DNA of 64,000 nucleotides, taken from the NCBI GenBank assembly GCA_021432605.1, contig MU271145.1, positions 1,488,001 to 1,552,000 of the forward strand, in the 5' to 3' direction. The position numbers and the translations under genes are program-made. The notes below the pieces were generated by a model. It worked only from the letters and a program-made list of their open reading frames with translations, was not told the DNA's origin and ran no database searches. Below are positions 1 through 12,500 of this stretch, in pieces. The stretch is from Coniochaeta sp. PMI_546. Lineage: Eukaryota > Ascomycota > Sordariomycetes > Coniochaetales > Coniochaetaceae. Position 1 is the first letter of the stretch; each line of letters starts with the position of its first letter.

Positions 1-3000
1 TCGACATTCGTGAATTGAATCGTAGGCATATCATCTCTTTGATCTACGTCTGAGGCCACCGTTGACGCCATTGTGAAGACTGTCGGTTAAAGAATAGTGT
101 AGAGGTACCATTTTCGACATCAACACGGTAACTAAGACGGAATATCCCACGCCCAACAAAAACAAGCTCACAAGTCACAGTCACCACTATAATCAGCACA
201 CCCCGTTGTTAGTGCATCCCCGGCATCGAACTTCGTCAAATACGCACGCACTTGAGGCAATGACACACAGCTCAAGAACCTTCTTGATTAGCATGGACAT
301 GTGTATATCAACCGAGCTGAGCACCTAGCCCCGATGTATTCGAGACCACAAAGTATGGCCATCGGGAGAGCTTCAGAAGATGCAGATCACGGCCGAGGCG
401 ATATGCAGGCTCAATGCCTTCTTGACGTCACGGGCAGCAATCGGCGCGAGGTTGCTTTGCCAGTCCGTTTATCTCACCCTGGCCCAGAGATCAGCCCACC
501 CAAACATACCAGGCGGGCTTGGTACGCCTTAGCAAACAGCTGCTTAACTGGCACTTAATCTTTGACGCAGCGTAAACAGCTGTCGCTGCATCTCAATCAT
601 GATGTTTAGCGCTGACCCAGATCAAAGTGTTAGGGGGGGTGTACGTACATACAAACAATAATGCAACACCGAGCTCTCATTCGAGCATGAAGTCAACTGC
701 AAGGCAGACTGACCGGGGCTATAACAGCACTTGTAGAACGGATACGACACATCGTACTGCCGCCTCTTGTTCCTGGAGGTTTCCATATGCACCCACCAGG
801 CGCATTTCCGAGACTGGTCTTCGATGCGTCACAGAAGGGTGCATGTAAGTACCCAGCCGGTGCTCCGATCAACACAACAACACAGCGGAAGAAGACCAGG
901 CCAAGAGACACAACAACGGGAACAACACGAGTCTGGGACAAAAGACCATTTCGGGAATCTCCAGCCTGGATGATCAGTCAAACCTGGCAGCCACTCACGC
1001 ATTAGTCTAATACGCCCTATGCATAAGCCCGGCTTGGACATGAAGGTTGTCTCACTTTTTTTCCTTTCTCGATGACCACCTCGTTCCTGCTGCAGATTGT
1101 CCTTATCGAGCCTTATCAATCGTCGGCAGCTTCGGCCGCCTGCATTTCCACGCAGTGCCGAAACGAGAGGCTACAATGGCGGAGACTGGGTTTGATCACT
1201 CACTGTGTTTCTGAGTTGCATGGACTAATGGTTCTCGATGGGGGTCCTTCTTACTCCTTCCTGATTAGCGACTCGATACAGTGTCCAGACGGGTAACGAC
1301 GGTACGATTATATCGCCAGATGAATACCTTGACTTACTTGTAAAGCTCCAGGTATTCTTCATTGACAATTTTTCCGACTGAACGTACGGCTGCCCTGGAG
1401 CCGGCTTGGTTCCTCATTCTGGCCGTGTTTCTCACTGTATCTGACATAAGGGAGACGAAGGAGGGACCCATCGACTTCCACTGTTCCTACGAATCACCAC
1501 ATTTGAGAGCCCGCCACGAAGGCAACGTCACGTATCAATCTGGTTCCTGATGGGCGAGAACGCCCAGATCTAAGACAAAGGAGCTGTATGGCCAGCCATG
1601 AACTTTCCACCCAGCTCACTCACCCACTTCCACACCGAATATGCGGCAAGCCCCTGGTGCCCCCCTCCGCGAGCTCCGGAGAACCTGATTCGCTATCTAT
1701 CTTCCAACACAGTGAATCGCCTTGCTCTTCCATCGACTGGACAATGGCGATTTGGCAGACAGGCAGACAGGCAGACTGCCTTGCTCGTTGTCGGTTAAGT
1801 CATGCTGACGCTTTGCGCCATTGCGAAGTTCGGAGCCTGCTTGCGTGTACCTTCTTCCACCTTCAACGGAGCAAACTAGAATCAGAGTCCGAGCTTGGCC
1901 TCCTCATCCCGCTGTTTCCCAACTTTTCCAATCGCCTAACTCCGGAATCCATTGCACTTTGACTGACACGGATCTTGTATCATGGTGACGATGATGGCGT
2001 ACACGACAAGCCTCCACCCCTGCCTCTGCCTGCCTTTCCATAGTAAGAAGGGAAGCCTGGCGAGGCACACAACGGGCACCCACCCGCAGACTGCCAGAAT
2101 TACAAACAACCACTGCAACACAGCGCCATCAAGCACCGTGACACTAAAATCCCCAAGTGGCTTGCTGCATACTGTGGGTGAGGCATCGCCGGATTGTCAC
2201 TGGCCGTCTGAACTCATGAGATTGTCCAGGGTCCTCGATGCAACCAGAACCCACAGTGAGGCAAAATGCCAGACGACTCCTCACGCGGCTGTCCAGACAA
2301 TAAGCACCACGTCGAGGCTGCCCTGCTGGAGGTGGTGTTCACGTGCTTGTATGGCGGACACACACTGATGAATGGCTCGCTTGAACACTGGTGCATACCA
2401 CAGCAGATCTGCTATCCGACGCTCTCCTGGTGACCACCGAACAGCAACCGGGCGGACAACCGAGACAGACAGGGAGGGCAGCTTTGAATTGACACCCTCG
2501 GTGTGACCTGATTGGGAAAGAGTATCCCTCATGCATGCAGCCTGACGCATGTAGATCTTTTTGGTTAGCCGTTCATTTGTAGGGTTACAGAGTAGTTATG
2601 TCTTCAATCTGCAGTCATGTGTATAACTGATTGCACACTCTCCGCGAGCGAGCTGCATGCACATCAATATCGATGCATTCCGTTTTCCTGTTGGAAAAGC
2701 ACTTGGGTATTGCAAGTCTCTCTATGTCCGTCCCAATGCGATGCTGTTTGTTATCAAAAGCAAACAACCAGAGCAATAAGCAATTCTGCTATCCAAGATC
2801 TTGCCAATGCGCCTCGTCCCGCCAGGCTGCCTTCGCCGCGGACGGTACGTCGATGCATCCTCGCCGCTGGCGTGCATCGCTCCCAATACCATGCTCGTTT
2901 TCCCAGGCAGATAACAACCGTGAACCCCCATTTTCCACGATGCTTTCCCTTTTCGTCCACCTCCTTTCACTGATAGGTCCACGATGCTTCCTTCGGCCCC

Positions 3001-3115
3001 CCCGCCAAGTGGCATTTTTCCCGACATGTATTCGTGTGACGCAGTTTTCGCCGTCCCCATTGACAAACCAAGACCATCTCAGACCACGCACCTTATCTTG
3101 CAACCATATGCCAGA
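1..3115. other. gene-poor stretch left of ornithine aminotransferase
   Basis: No frame here is long enough or protein-like enough to call a gene. Open frames on both strands stay below about 165 codons, overlap one another and lack recognisable domains or consistent splice sites. At the extreme left, a short + strand frame ends in TAA at 88-90 and could be the last codons of a gene outside the window, but nothing confirms it. One small tandem repeat (three copies of GGCAGACA, the last ending in T) lies at 1754-1777. The last few hundred bases should include the 3' UTR of the minus-strand aminotransferase gene. Confidence 0.6.
1754..1777. repeat. 8-bp tandem repeat, three copies
   Basis: GGCAGACA occurs twice in a row, followed by GGCAGACT. 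It is a short microsatellite-like tract in non-coding DNA with no evident role. Confidence 0.8.
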
Positions 3116-4598
3116 CTAGTGCGCCTCTCCCTTCTCCGCGGTGGGCAGCTCCTTCAGGGCCTCGCCAATGATGCCGATGGCCTTCTGCAGCTGCTCGTCG
3201 GTGATGACCAACGGGGGCGCGAAGCGGATAATGTTGCCATGTGTCGGTTTTGCCTGTTCCAAACCCATTAGTACTCTTTTGCTTTCCGGGCAACCGGATG
3301 TCATCCCCCAGTCAAGGCAGTCACTTACCAGCAGCCCCTTCTCCTTGAGCAGAATGCACAAATCCCACGCCGTCCTGCCGCTTGCCGCCGCCTCGTCGAT
3401 GACAACGGCATTCAGCAGCCCCTTACCCCTGATCGTCTGGATGATAGGCGACTTGAAAGCCGCGACACCCTCGCGGAAGACATTCCCGAGCCTCTCGGCC
3501 CTCTCAACCAAGCCCTCCTCCTCCACCAACTCCAGCGCGCGGAGCGAGACGGCGCATCCCAGCGGGTTGCCGCCGTAGGTGGACCCGTGGGTGCCGGGCT
3601 CGACGACGAGCATGATCTCCTTGCTGCTCAGCACGCAGCTGACGGGGTACATGCCGCCCGAGATGGCCTTTCCGAGCGTGACGATGTCGGGCTTGATCCC
3701 CGCCCACTGGGAGCAGAGCATGCGGCCCGTGCGCGCGATGCCGGTCTGTATCTCGTCGCAGATGAACAGGACGTTGTGCCGCTTGCACAGCTCGGCGACG
3801 CGGGGGAGGTAGTCGTCGTCCGGCACCACGACGCCGGCCTCGCCCTGGATGGGCTCGACGATGAAGGCCGCCGTCTCCTTGCCGTGCCTCTCGAGGACTT
3901 GCTCGAGGTCGGCGATGTTGTTGTACCGGATGACCTGGCCCGTGGAGGGGTCCTTTGCGCCGATGTTGGGGACGTAGGGGCCGTAGTTGTCGCGGGATTC
4001 GGGGTCGACGGAGAGAGAAATTGCCGTCATCTGTCAGGGTTGCGTGTTAGTTAGCCGGTAAGCATGATCAAAGGTGACAGTCGTGACGTACAGTTCTCCC
4101 GTGGAAGTTCTCGGAAGCAGAAAAGATAAGTGCCTTCCCCTGAGGCACCTTCTTGACCTTGTAAGCCCACTTGCGGGCGATCTTGATGGCCGTCTCGACG
4201 GCCTCGGCGCCCGTGTTCATGGGCAGCACCATGTCATACCCGAACACGGATGAGACCTTTTCGGCCCATACAGGGAAGACGTCGTTGTAGAAGGCGCGAG
4301 AGCTCAGCGTCAGACGGCCGGCCTGTTCGGTAAGTGCCTTGACCAGCTCCGGGTGGCAGTGACCCTGGTTGACGGCGCTGTAGGCGGAGAGGAAGTCGAG
4401 GTAGTGCTTGCCCTCGGGGTCCCAGACATCGACGCCCTGGGCGCGGGCGAAGACGACGGGAATTGGGTGGTAGTTGTGCGCTGCGTAGGTGCTCTCGGCC
4501 GAGATTGCGCCCTTGGTCGAGGACGAGTGGTACTTGGCGGTGACAGAGTGGCCGTTGCTACCGTTGGAGACGGCGCCGGTGTCTGCGTGGGGTGCCAT
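3116..4598 (-). CDS. otaA/CAR2: ornithine aminotransferase (ornithine-oxo-acid transaminase)
   Basis: This PLP enzyme converts ornithine plus 2-oxoglutarate to glutamate semialdehyde and glutamate, in arginine catabolism towards proline. By eye there are three exons: 4598-4092, 4030-3329 and 3253-3116, giving 448 residues, the usual size. Introns are 61 and 75 nt; the second is a stop-free multiple of three. Splicing the first restores [15 protein letters not shown], typical of the family. Class III aminotransferase features are visible: a tetrapyrrole-free PLP pocket motif [12 protein letters not shown], the region FICDEIQTG, and the Schiff-base lysine in TLGKAISGG (about Lys290). The start is the first in-frame ATG, in a good context (ACACCATGG). 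There is no obvious mitochondrial presequence, so a cytosolic enzyme as in yeast is likely (inference). The gene is divergent from GPI10. Confidence in identity is high. Confidence 0.96.
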
Positions 4599-5415
4599 GG
4601 TGTTCCTGTTCGTTTCACCGTAGGTTGGCTTGGATATCAATTGGGTCTGAAGTGATTACGAGAGAGACTATGAGGAGAGACGGGTGTTTCGCAGTGTGAG
4701 TGAAGGAAGGTAAGGCCAGTCAGAGAGCAGGGAGAGATAGAAATAGCTGCAATATTCTATCTGGGAGGAAATATCAAAAACCAGAACTTTGTTCCAACAA
4801 GTCTTCCACGTTCCATTGCAAGCCGCCACGCACGCGAACTAAACCTCTAAGTGCAGGTACATCCGGGGTCCCGCGGTGGGTCACATGAGCAATTGTGGGT
4901 GTCTGCCGAAGGAAAGCGAGCTCATGTACGTAATAATTGGCAAACCTCGTTCACTCTGACCTTGAATATCATGAATCTGACGAGGCAGCAGTCCGCGATT
5001 CATTCGCATGATTCTTCAGCTGTCACTGCGTCCTTTGTTGATTCAGTTGTACACTGTGATGTGCACGTGGAGTTTTGCGGCGTCCACAGAGTCAAATTCG
5101 CGAATTGACGTGAGGGGCCGATCACGGCGATGAGGGGCCGAACTTATCGCCTGGACAGGGATCGAGATAACGCCGACCAATCACAACCGGTTTGATTATT
5201 TCAGCGTGGTAGGGCTAGTTTCAAGCCAATCAGAAACTAGCATTGCTCTGCCAGCTGCCCGGCTGTGATATTGGCAGTGGCAGTAACCGGATGTGACTTC
5301 AGTATTGACGTGTTTGAGGAAAGAGCGAGATGACCCGTAGATACCTACATGAGGCTCGAGCATGCTGTGACAGGAAGATTGACGGTCACGCTTCCTTTTC
5401 TCCCTTTCTCAAGCA
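4599..5415. promoter_or_regulatory. divergent promoter between ornithine aminotransferase and GPI10
   Basis: This 817-bp spacer separates two start codons facing away from each other, so it should carry both promoters. Visible elements are CCAAT at 5177-5181 and 5226-5230, an inverted CCAAT (ATTGG) at 5270-5274, a CACGTG E-box at 5064-5069, and an 11-bp direct repeat TGAGGGGCCGA at 5111 and 5131. CCAAT boxes are known binding sites for the HAP/CBC complex in ascomycetes; use of these copies is inference. Confidence 0.6.
5111..5141. repeat. two 11-bp direct repeats, 20-bp spacing
   Basis: TGAGGGGCCGA is present at 5111-5121 and 5131-5141. The two copies sit two helical turns apart in a divergent promoter, compatible with a regulator binding site. 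The factor is unknown. Confidence 0.6.
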
Positions 5416-7397
5416 ATGAATGCTTCGTCAAAACAGTCTTCGCGGCGGGTCCCTGAAGCTAACCCTGTTGTCGCGGAATCCCAGTCTGAACGGCGGGTAC
5501 AAGTCCAAACAGCTCAGCCAAGAGATATCCTCACCTTCTTGCTCATTCTACGCTGCATCAATTCTCTCTGTGTCAGGACCTTCTTCCAGCCAGACGAGTA
5601 TTTTCAGGCTCTGGAACCAGCCTGGAGCATCGCGTTCGGATCAGACAGTGGAGCGTGGCTCACTTGGGTATGGCTGGCATTACCCCTTTTCTATCAAATA
5701 GAAGACTTACACGCAAGTAGGAATGGAAGTACCAACTACGCTCATCACTGCACCCGGCCCTTTTCGGTGCTGCATATAATGGCTCTTACAAGTTAATGAG
5801 CCTCTTACACATCTCGCCACCGATCATATCATCATTCCTGGTCGTGCTACCCAAGATCATCCAATCCGTGTTTGCTGCCACAAGTGACTTCTACACCTGG
5901 AGACTTGCAGAGAAGATCTTCGGCGCGAACAGCAACTCGGCCTGGGCTGCTGTAAGTCCACTCTTTCTTTTTTTTTCTTTCCCACTCAAATGACGGTGCT
6001 AAAGACGGTTCCAGTTCTGGGTGTCCATCTTCAACCCCTGGCTGTGGTTCTGCTCCACCAGGACCTTCTCCAACTCGGTTGAGACGACTTTGACTATTGC
6101 AGCTCTCTACTACTGGCCGTGGGAGATACTTGGAGATGAGAAAGAAAATAAGCAAGAAGCACTGCAGAGCAGAAGCAGCGTAAACAGCCTGCGCGTGTCT
6201 CTGGTCCTGGCGGCGATTGCGGTGCTGCTCCGTCCCACCAACCTGTTTATATGGCTGGCAATCCTTACCCTTACTCTCACACGCTTTACTCTGGACGGTG
6301 TATCTCCGCTCCGGCAGAGTACATTAGCAGTGTTCATCAGAGAAGTCATCATCTGCGGCTCAGCTGTGCTGGCCGCATCTGTGGTCTCAGACCGGCTCTA
6401 CTTTGGATTCTGGACGTTTCCACCATACAAATGGCTGTACTTTAACGTCTCGCAGTCGCTGGCTGTGTTCTACGGCCAGATGCCATGGCATTATTACCTC
6501 TCTCAGGGCCTGCCGCTGCTCTCAACCACGTTCTTGCCCTTTGTCCTTGTTGGTTTGTACAAGGCGACTATATCGACTCCGTCCGCCTCGGTGCTCCAGT
6601 CCAACGCCCTCAAGACGATGTCCTTCGCCGTCCTCACAACAATCGGCACGCTCTCCGTCATCTCCCACAAGGAGGTGCGCTTTATCTACCCTCTCCTCCC
6701 AGTCCTGCATGTCCTCGCCGCACCATCCATCGCCTCCTTCTTCACAACACCCGAATCATCCTCATCGCCGTCTCCACCTCCCGCTCCGGCCTCGAGACAA
6801 ACCACAACCCTCCGCCACAAGTTCTTCCTAGCCAACATCCTCTCCATCAACCTCCTGCTAGCGACCTACCTCTCAACCTTCCACCAACCAGCACCCATAT
6901 CCGTCACCAGCTTCCTCCGCCACGAATTCGAGCGCATCCACCCGTCTCTGCTGTCTCTCTCCCCCCCACCGCCCCCCGCAGAGCCTGAGCTCTTCGCCCT
7001 CTTCCTAACACCCTGCCACTCCACCCCCTGGCGCAGCCACCTAGTCTACCCTTCCCTCCGCGCAAGGGCGCTGACCTGCGAGCCGCCTCTGCACACTGCC
7101 CCCGGGAGCGTGGAACGTGCCACCTACCGCGACGAGGCGGATCGGTTTTACGATGACGGGATGGCGTTTTTGGGGGAAGAAGTGAACTGGGCGAAGGGCG
7201 AGGCGCCGAGGTATATTGTTGGCTTTGAGGGGGTTGAGGGTGTATTGACCGAGTTTGTGGGGGGGCCAAGGGGGAGGGAAATCGGGAAGGGGGTTAGGCT
7301 GAGGAGGGTGTGGGAGGGGTTCAATGGGCTGTTCAACGAGGATTGGAGACGGCGGGGGAGGATGGTTGTTTGGGATACGGGGCTTTATGAGGAGTAA
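5416..7397 (+). CDS. GPI10: GPI mannosyltransferase 3 (PIG-B/Gpi10, GT22)
   Basis: This multipass ER enzyme adds the third mannose to the glycosylphosphatidylinositol anchor precursor, using dolichol-phosphate mannose. Exons are 5416-5667, 5721-5951 and 6015-7397 (introns of 53 and 63 nt), giving 621 residues, close to yeast Gpi10. The first splice restores the family hallmark [14 protein letters not shown], and the second joins WAA to [11 protein letters not shown]. Near the N-terminus is the loop [15 protein letters not shown] with the conserved acidic pair of GT22 enzymes. Mid-protein is [15 protein letters not shown], the HKE.R motif of the family. Several hydrophobic segments fit 8-11 membrane spans. 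The last ~150 residues are Pro-rich and then Gly/Arg-rich, less conserved in look, and the DNA there is strongly G-rich on the coding strand. The ATG chosen is the first in the frame. Confidence 0.95.
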
Positions 7398-7772
7398 CTT
7401 GGGATATGCCGAGGGTAAGTGTTGTGTGATAGTGTACGAATAGCAGAGGAGGCAAATCAAAGACCACGGTGTGTAAACTCTTAGAAGTTTCGTAGACCTC
7501 CGCCTCCGGAATGGGCCGTAGTGAAGCAGCTCTATTTGATCCTGTATGGTTCGTTTTCCTTTTGTCAGATGTCCCCTGTTCTCATGCCAGCTTCGCTAGG
7601 GGGTTGTACATGACCTGTTTGGAGAAGGCTTCATCACATACGGTGCTTCATCGGTTCCCTTGAACGTTGGGTAGTAGATGTTTCCATTGTATACAATTAT
7701 TATCTATATCTAGCGAGTGGCCTTGCCGAGACTTCGCATCCAAGATACCTCTCATCACTCCACGCCAGCCAT
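7398..7772. other. convergent 3' intergenic spacer
   Basis: The 3' ends of GPI10 (+) and the MFS transporter (-) face each other across 375 bp. It should hold both 3' UTRs and polyadenylation signals. No gene or repeat was seen. Confidence 0.6.
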
Positions 7773-9545
7773 CTATAGCATGTAACGGAAGTCGGGGTTC
7801 AAATCCTAGAATGCATTGTCAGTAAAGCGTACTTCACTATCGAAACGGTGGGTATCAGCAGGCAGCCACTTACACCCAGCTCAGTCTTCTCGTAGTCGGT
7901 CATGCCCACATCGCGAGCCGTCTTGTCCTTCTTCCGGTTCTCCCACGTAATGGCGGCGGCATACGCAATGACGCTCACGGCAGCGAAGCAGAGGAAGGAG
8001 ATGCAGATCCTGTAGCCGTTCTGGTAGTAGGGAGCGTCCTTTTGAAGGAAAGAGTAGGTTGCAATGATTCCACCAATATTTCCGAAACCGATCTGCCACG
8101 CGGTACCGATTGACCGGCGATGATGACCAGCGAGGTTCATGTTGAACCAACATACAATCACCGGCATGGCCGAGTACGTGCCCATGCACGTCAGGAACAG
8201 CGCCGCATATTCCAAATTCAGGTTGGTGTGCACAGTCAGGAGGATGGCGAACCCGGCAATCGAGATGAAGATGGGCAAAAGCGCATACAGGAACCGGTGC
8301 TTGCTCCAGTCGCTGAAGACGGCAATCAACATGCCAAACCCGAAGGCGCTGGCCCAAGGCGGGACGGACCGGAGCTGCGTCTGGATGGCGTCGTAGTGGT
8401 ATGTCTGGATGATGGTCGTGGAGAAGTAGGCGTAGCCGTACGCGGGTACGATCATGCCGAAGTACATGAAGCCGCCGAGCCAGATCTTGTAGTCTTTCAT
8501 GACGGTGATGACGTCGCGGAAGGTGACTTTGCGCTCGGCGGCGTTGCGGCCCTGGTCGGCTTGCAGGCGAGCCTTGATATAGGCGCGCTCGTCCTCACGC
8601 AGCCACGTTGCTTCCTCGGGAAAGGAGGGGAAGGTGAAGAGGAAGATGACGCCGACGAGGAACGTCAGGGTGCCCTCGAGGATGAAGAGCCAGCGCCAGC
8701 CGTGGTAGCCGCGGAGGCCGTCCACTGTTCATTGTGTTAGTGACGTTCAAGTGCTGTGAGGGGTGGAAATCTCGGGCACTCACTCTTTCCGATGGCAGAC
8801 GCCAAGAGGCCACCGAACGCACCGGCGAGTGACGTGGATGAGAAGAAGAGCGAGTATCGCTTTTGAGCCTCAGCGCGCTTGTACCACATGCTGATCAGGT
8901 AAAAGCAGCCGGGGAACATGCCGCACTCAAACACGCCCAAGAAGAAGCGAGTGGCGAGGATTCCGCCGTAGCTCTGCGTAACACCTTGCAGTGTTGTCAC
9001 GAGCCCAAAGCCGAGACAGCAGAAAGAGAGCCATATCCTGGGCGAGAAGCGCTTGAGAAAGATATTGGACGGGATCTCAAGTATGATGTACGGGACGAAG
9101 AAGATGACCAGCAGTGTGTTGTACTGGGTACCGTAAGGATCTTTTGGGTCGATGCCCAAATCGGGAAGTAAGTTGAAGGCTTTCGCATTGGCAACATTCA
9201 CTCGGTCAAGGAACGCCAGCAGATAAAGAATGATAATGAAGGGCAAGATGTGGTAGTCGATGCGAGCCTTGAGTCGCTTCTCTGTCGTGTGCGGCGGGCA
9301 GCGTACACCAAGCTCATCGTACTCCCCTGACTCTGCGTCGCTGCCGTTGGCGACAATATCACCAACGCCGGTGCTGTGATCAGCCACCGGGATTTCCTTG
9401 GGAGCTGTTACGGTGTAAGTAAGTGTGGCTTCAAGGTGAAACACGTAATGATGCGACACGTCGATTGGATCCAGCGAGCTCCTTTGAGAAGGCAATCGAG
9501 ACGGAAGTGAAGGATTTAAGACTTACGAGAATCCTTGCCGAACAT
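7773..9545 (-). CDS. MFS transporter, anion:cation symporter (allantoate/nicotinate permease) family
   Basis: A plasma-membrane 12-span carrier of the Dal5/Tna1-like family, whose members import allantoate, nicotinate, biotin or pantothenate with protons. The substrate here cannot be told. Exons are 9545-9527 (only 19 nt), 9404-8784, 8724-7874 and 7805-7773, totalling 507 residues. The micro first exon encodes MFGKDS; the last exon restores the family's C-terminal LGDLNPDFRYML. Family motifs are DRVNVANAKAF after the first span, IPSNIFLKRFSPRIW in the A-motif loop, and GWRWLFILEG before the sixth span. Introns are 122, 59 and 68 nt. The gene is convergent with GPI10 and has a long gene-free upstream region, which would suit regulated expression (inference). 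Confidence 0.93.
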
Positions 9546-12500
9546 GATGACCTGGAACGCAAGATGTACGCGATGTACAAGAAAACACCCAACTCCTCGT
9601 GCAAAGTCAACAGAGAGACAATTGTAAACCAACAACTGTAACTGCACAGCACAGGGTTGCAAATCCGGGGAACAGATACTTAAAGCATGCCGATCCACGA
9701 ACCCCAACTCCGGGCTCGCGTGCCGACGATCGCTCCTGTATATATACTGGCATGGCAGCGAGGTGACATCCCTTTGTCAGTGACAGTCTGTGATCGCCAC
9801 CATTCCACGCCGATATGGAGCGATGTTACACCACGTTCCACACTCTTGCCAGCTTAGGCAGTTTCTTCTCCATCCCGTGCTCGCATGCCGTCCATTCATC
9901 TGCGCGTCTGACGGCTCCACGAACGGCGTTAGCTGCCGGCCTCGTCTTCCCCGCACTGGTCTTGACCCAATTCGATGGTGACCTCGGGACAATCCTTCGT
10001 TTCATTCTTGTCCAAGCAGCCAAGCTTGAGAATAGCGTCAAAATCGGCCGGATGGATTTTTTAGCAAACCTTTTCTGGGGCGAAAACGTGTTTGTAGGAC
10101 CCGGTTTTGCGGAGCTTCCACCGCATTCTAGACCGAGATCGCAGTTCGAGTCGATAGTTTTACCAAATGACAACAAAAACATGCGCGATCCGTCAACTGT
10201 TTAAGCTTAGTTTGACCGAAGACCTAATGCTTGAGCCGAGACGTGGGGAAAAAGTTGGTTGTTCAGGCCACCATCTCGACTGGAGCAACAACCACAAATG
10301 AGGCGCACAAGAATATCGGTAGTACATGGCGGCAACATGTTTGCCATATCAAAGGCAGGGCAGGGGAAGGGAGGGGGAATAGTAATCTGGCACCATAATA
10401 ACTGCGGACGGCCGTAATCATGTATATACGATGCAGCGTATAGGCTCGCAAAGAATTCTCATGCAAGGACAAACAGATGAGATCTCACTTGAATTCTCAC
10501 ACCCACCTGCGACGTGGATCGTGATTGAGGTTACAAGCGGTGCGGGTCACCGCATAAAAGTGGTCCTCCGGCGCCGGCGACCGATTCCGGGCCGATGGAC
10601 GGACGAGCGACGTTCAGATAAAGTCTAAGCCAAGCCAGCTCGGACTCGGGGCTTGGGTAACAAGAAGGCGCGGTGCCGGGAAGCCAGGACGGTGTCCAAA
10701 TGTCCCATGTCAGCCCCTGGTCAGCCCGTGTCAGCTTACTACCCGTACCCCGTATAGCTAAGGTACTGCCACTTTTTCCGGTTGGCACTGTAGACGGAAC
10801 ACTTCCGGCGCTGGATCAGATTGGGTAAGGCAGTGCTCCAATAGAGGGCCAAACTTCCGCGTCAGAGATAGTAGACAGGACTGTGAAGTCGTGAACAAGA
10901 GAACAATAGCTGACTGCCCCCTTGCCCAGTATACTCATGTCCGCTCCCTCATAACGGTAATGGAATGGGCGTGGATTGAGGTGTTCATCAGCGGAACGCA
11001 ACACCTCGTCAAACTCTTCAAATACGAGAGGGGATGCAATAAGCGGAGGATAATGTATGAAGCTGAACTGTCAACTGCTAGAACTCTGTCATTTTCGTCC
11101 AGGTGCAGACTGGTGGACATTCATGGAGATCGAAGTTGAGATCTGAGAAGGCCGCCATAGGCTTATGCTGTGAAAGAAGGTTGGGAAGGTAGGTGGCACG
11201 AAATGCACCTGCCTTAGCTACTACCCAGACCATCTCGAGTTCTCGGGTGCCACAGACTGACCCTTGGCGGTTGCAGCTAAGGTAGCGGCTGCTATTCTTA
11301 GACGCAGCTACCTCAGGTACATTGATACTGTGTAAGGTATGCGGGGCATCAGCATGAGCGATGCTGTCTGAATGGAACCGTTGGTCGCACGAAAACGTTG
11401 GGACACCTGACCGAACCATCAGAGGGCGCAACATGAAGAGGTGGACCAGCAGACTGCCATCCTTTCTTTCCAATGTTAATCCGCGTAGGTCATGCAAGGA
11501 TGCAACGGATTGGACTTCTGCGAGAGTTACAGTCTGGAGTTCGGCCAAATAACATTGCTACTTTCTCGTTGGTAAGTCGGACCTGTGGCAAGGATGTGGA
11601 TCTAGAGACATCTCTCGACGGGACTCACCATGACCAGCATGCCGTTATACTAGAAGCGAGAAGCATGATGACCTGTGAAGGCCCATATCAGCACAGGCAG
11701 GGCCTACCCGTATATGGCGAGATGGAAGCTCGGAGAGTAGCTAGCCTGAGTGTCTGCGATGGACATCCGACTTTAAGTTGGCATCGTTTGCCCACGTACG
11801 GCCTTATTGTCCTCCTGTCTTGCTGTCTAGGTAAATGCAACGATTAGAGAGCATGATGAGCATGGCAGGAGCTTCATATTCTGCCATACCAACCTCAGTC
11901 TCCCACCGTCCACTTCTGGTGTGTCTGATCTATTCATGATCCGTTCGTCGACAACCTGCCGAGCCTTAACTCAGTCACTCTTTTCTACCGAGGAGTATCG
12001 AACTCTGGCCACTTGCCTAGTGTATTTGGCTCGCGAGGGATAAGAGTTGGCCACTGCCCTCGGGCTCAAATTCGGACCACGGTGCTTCCAGGTGTCTAGA
12101 GTGTCCATATCAGAATACCATCAGCTAGGAAAAGCTCACTCCTCATCCAAACCATGATAAGTGTGATGAACAGGATTTGGACCAGCATTGAATCCCTGAC
12201 GGCCTGCTCGAGGACTTTTGGAGAGACCGAGAATGGGACAATGGAGAGCTGCACAGCCCCGCTATGGAGAGATTACCCCCTGTCCACTTATTTGCTGACA
12301 AGTGACTGCCACTGAGGGAGGTACCCTTGCTGCACGTGTGAGGGGCAGAAAAGGCGGAAAGGTGCAGAATGGGCGTCAATGACAATCACATCTGTTGGTC
12401 CTCCCAAGTCTTGCCAGGCTGATGAGAAGGATGTCTGCTCAACTCTTGCCGACTATCTGTCTTTGTCGCCAAAATAGGAGTGAGGGAGACTTCATTGAAC

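Noticed and set aside
55-90. possible last codons of a + strand gene at the left edge
   Set aside because: Only about 12 codons, weak acceptor (TGAG), and no protein recognised.
1588-1962. 124-codon + strand open frame
   Set aside because: Includes a short tandem repeat, has no protein-like motif, and codon use does not match neighbouring genes.
7786-7806. B-box-like GGTTCAAATCC
   Set aside because: It encodes part of the conserved last exon of the MFS transporter and has no matching A box or acceptor stem.
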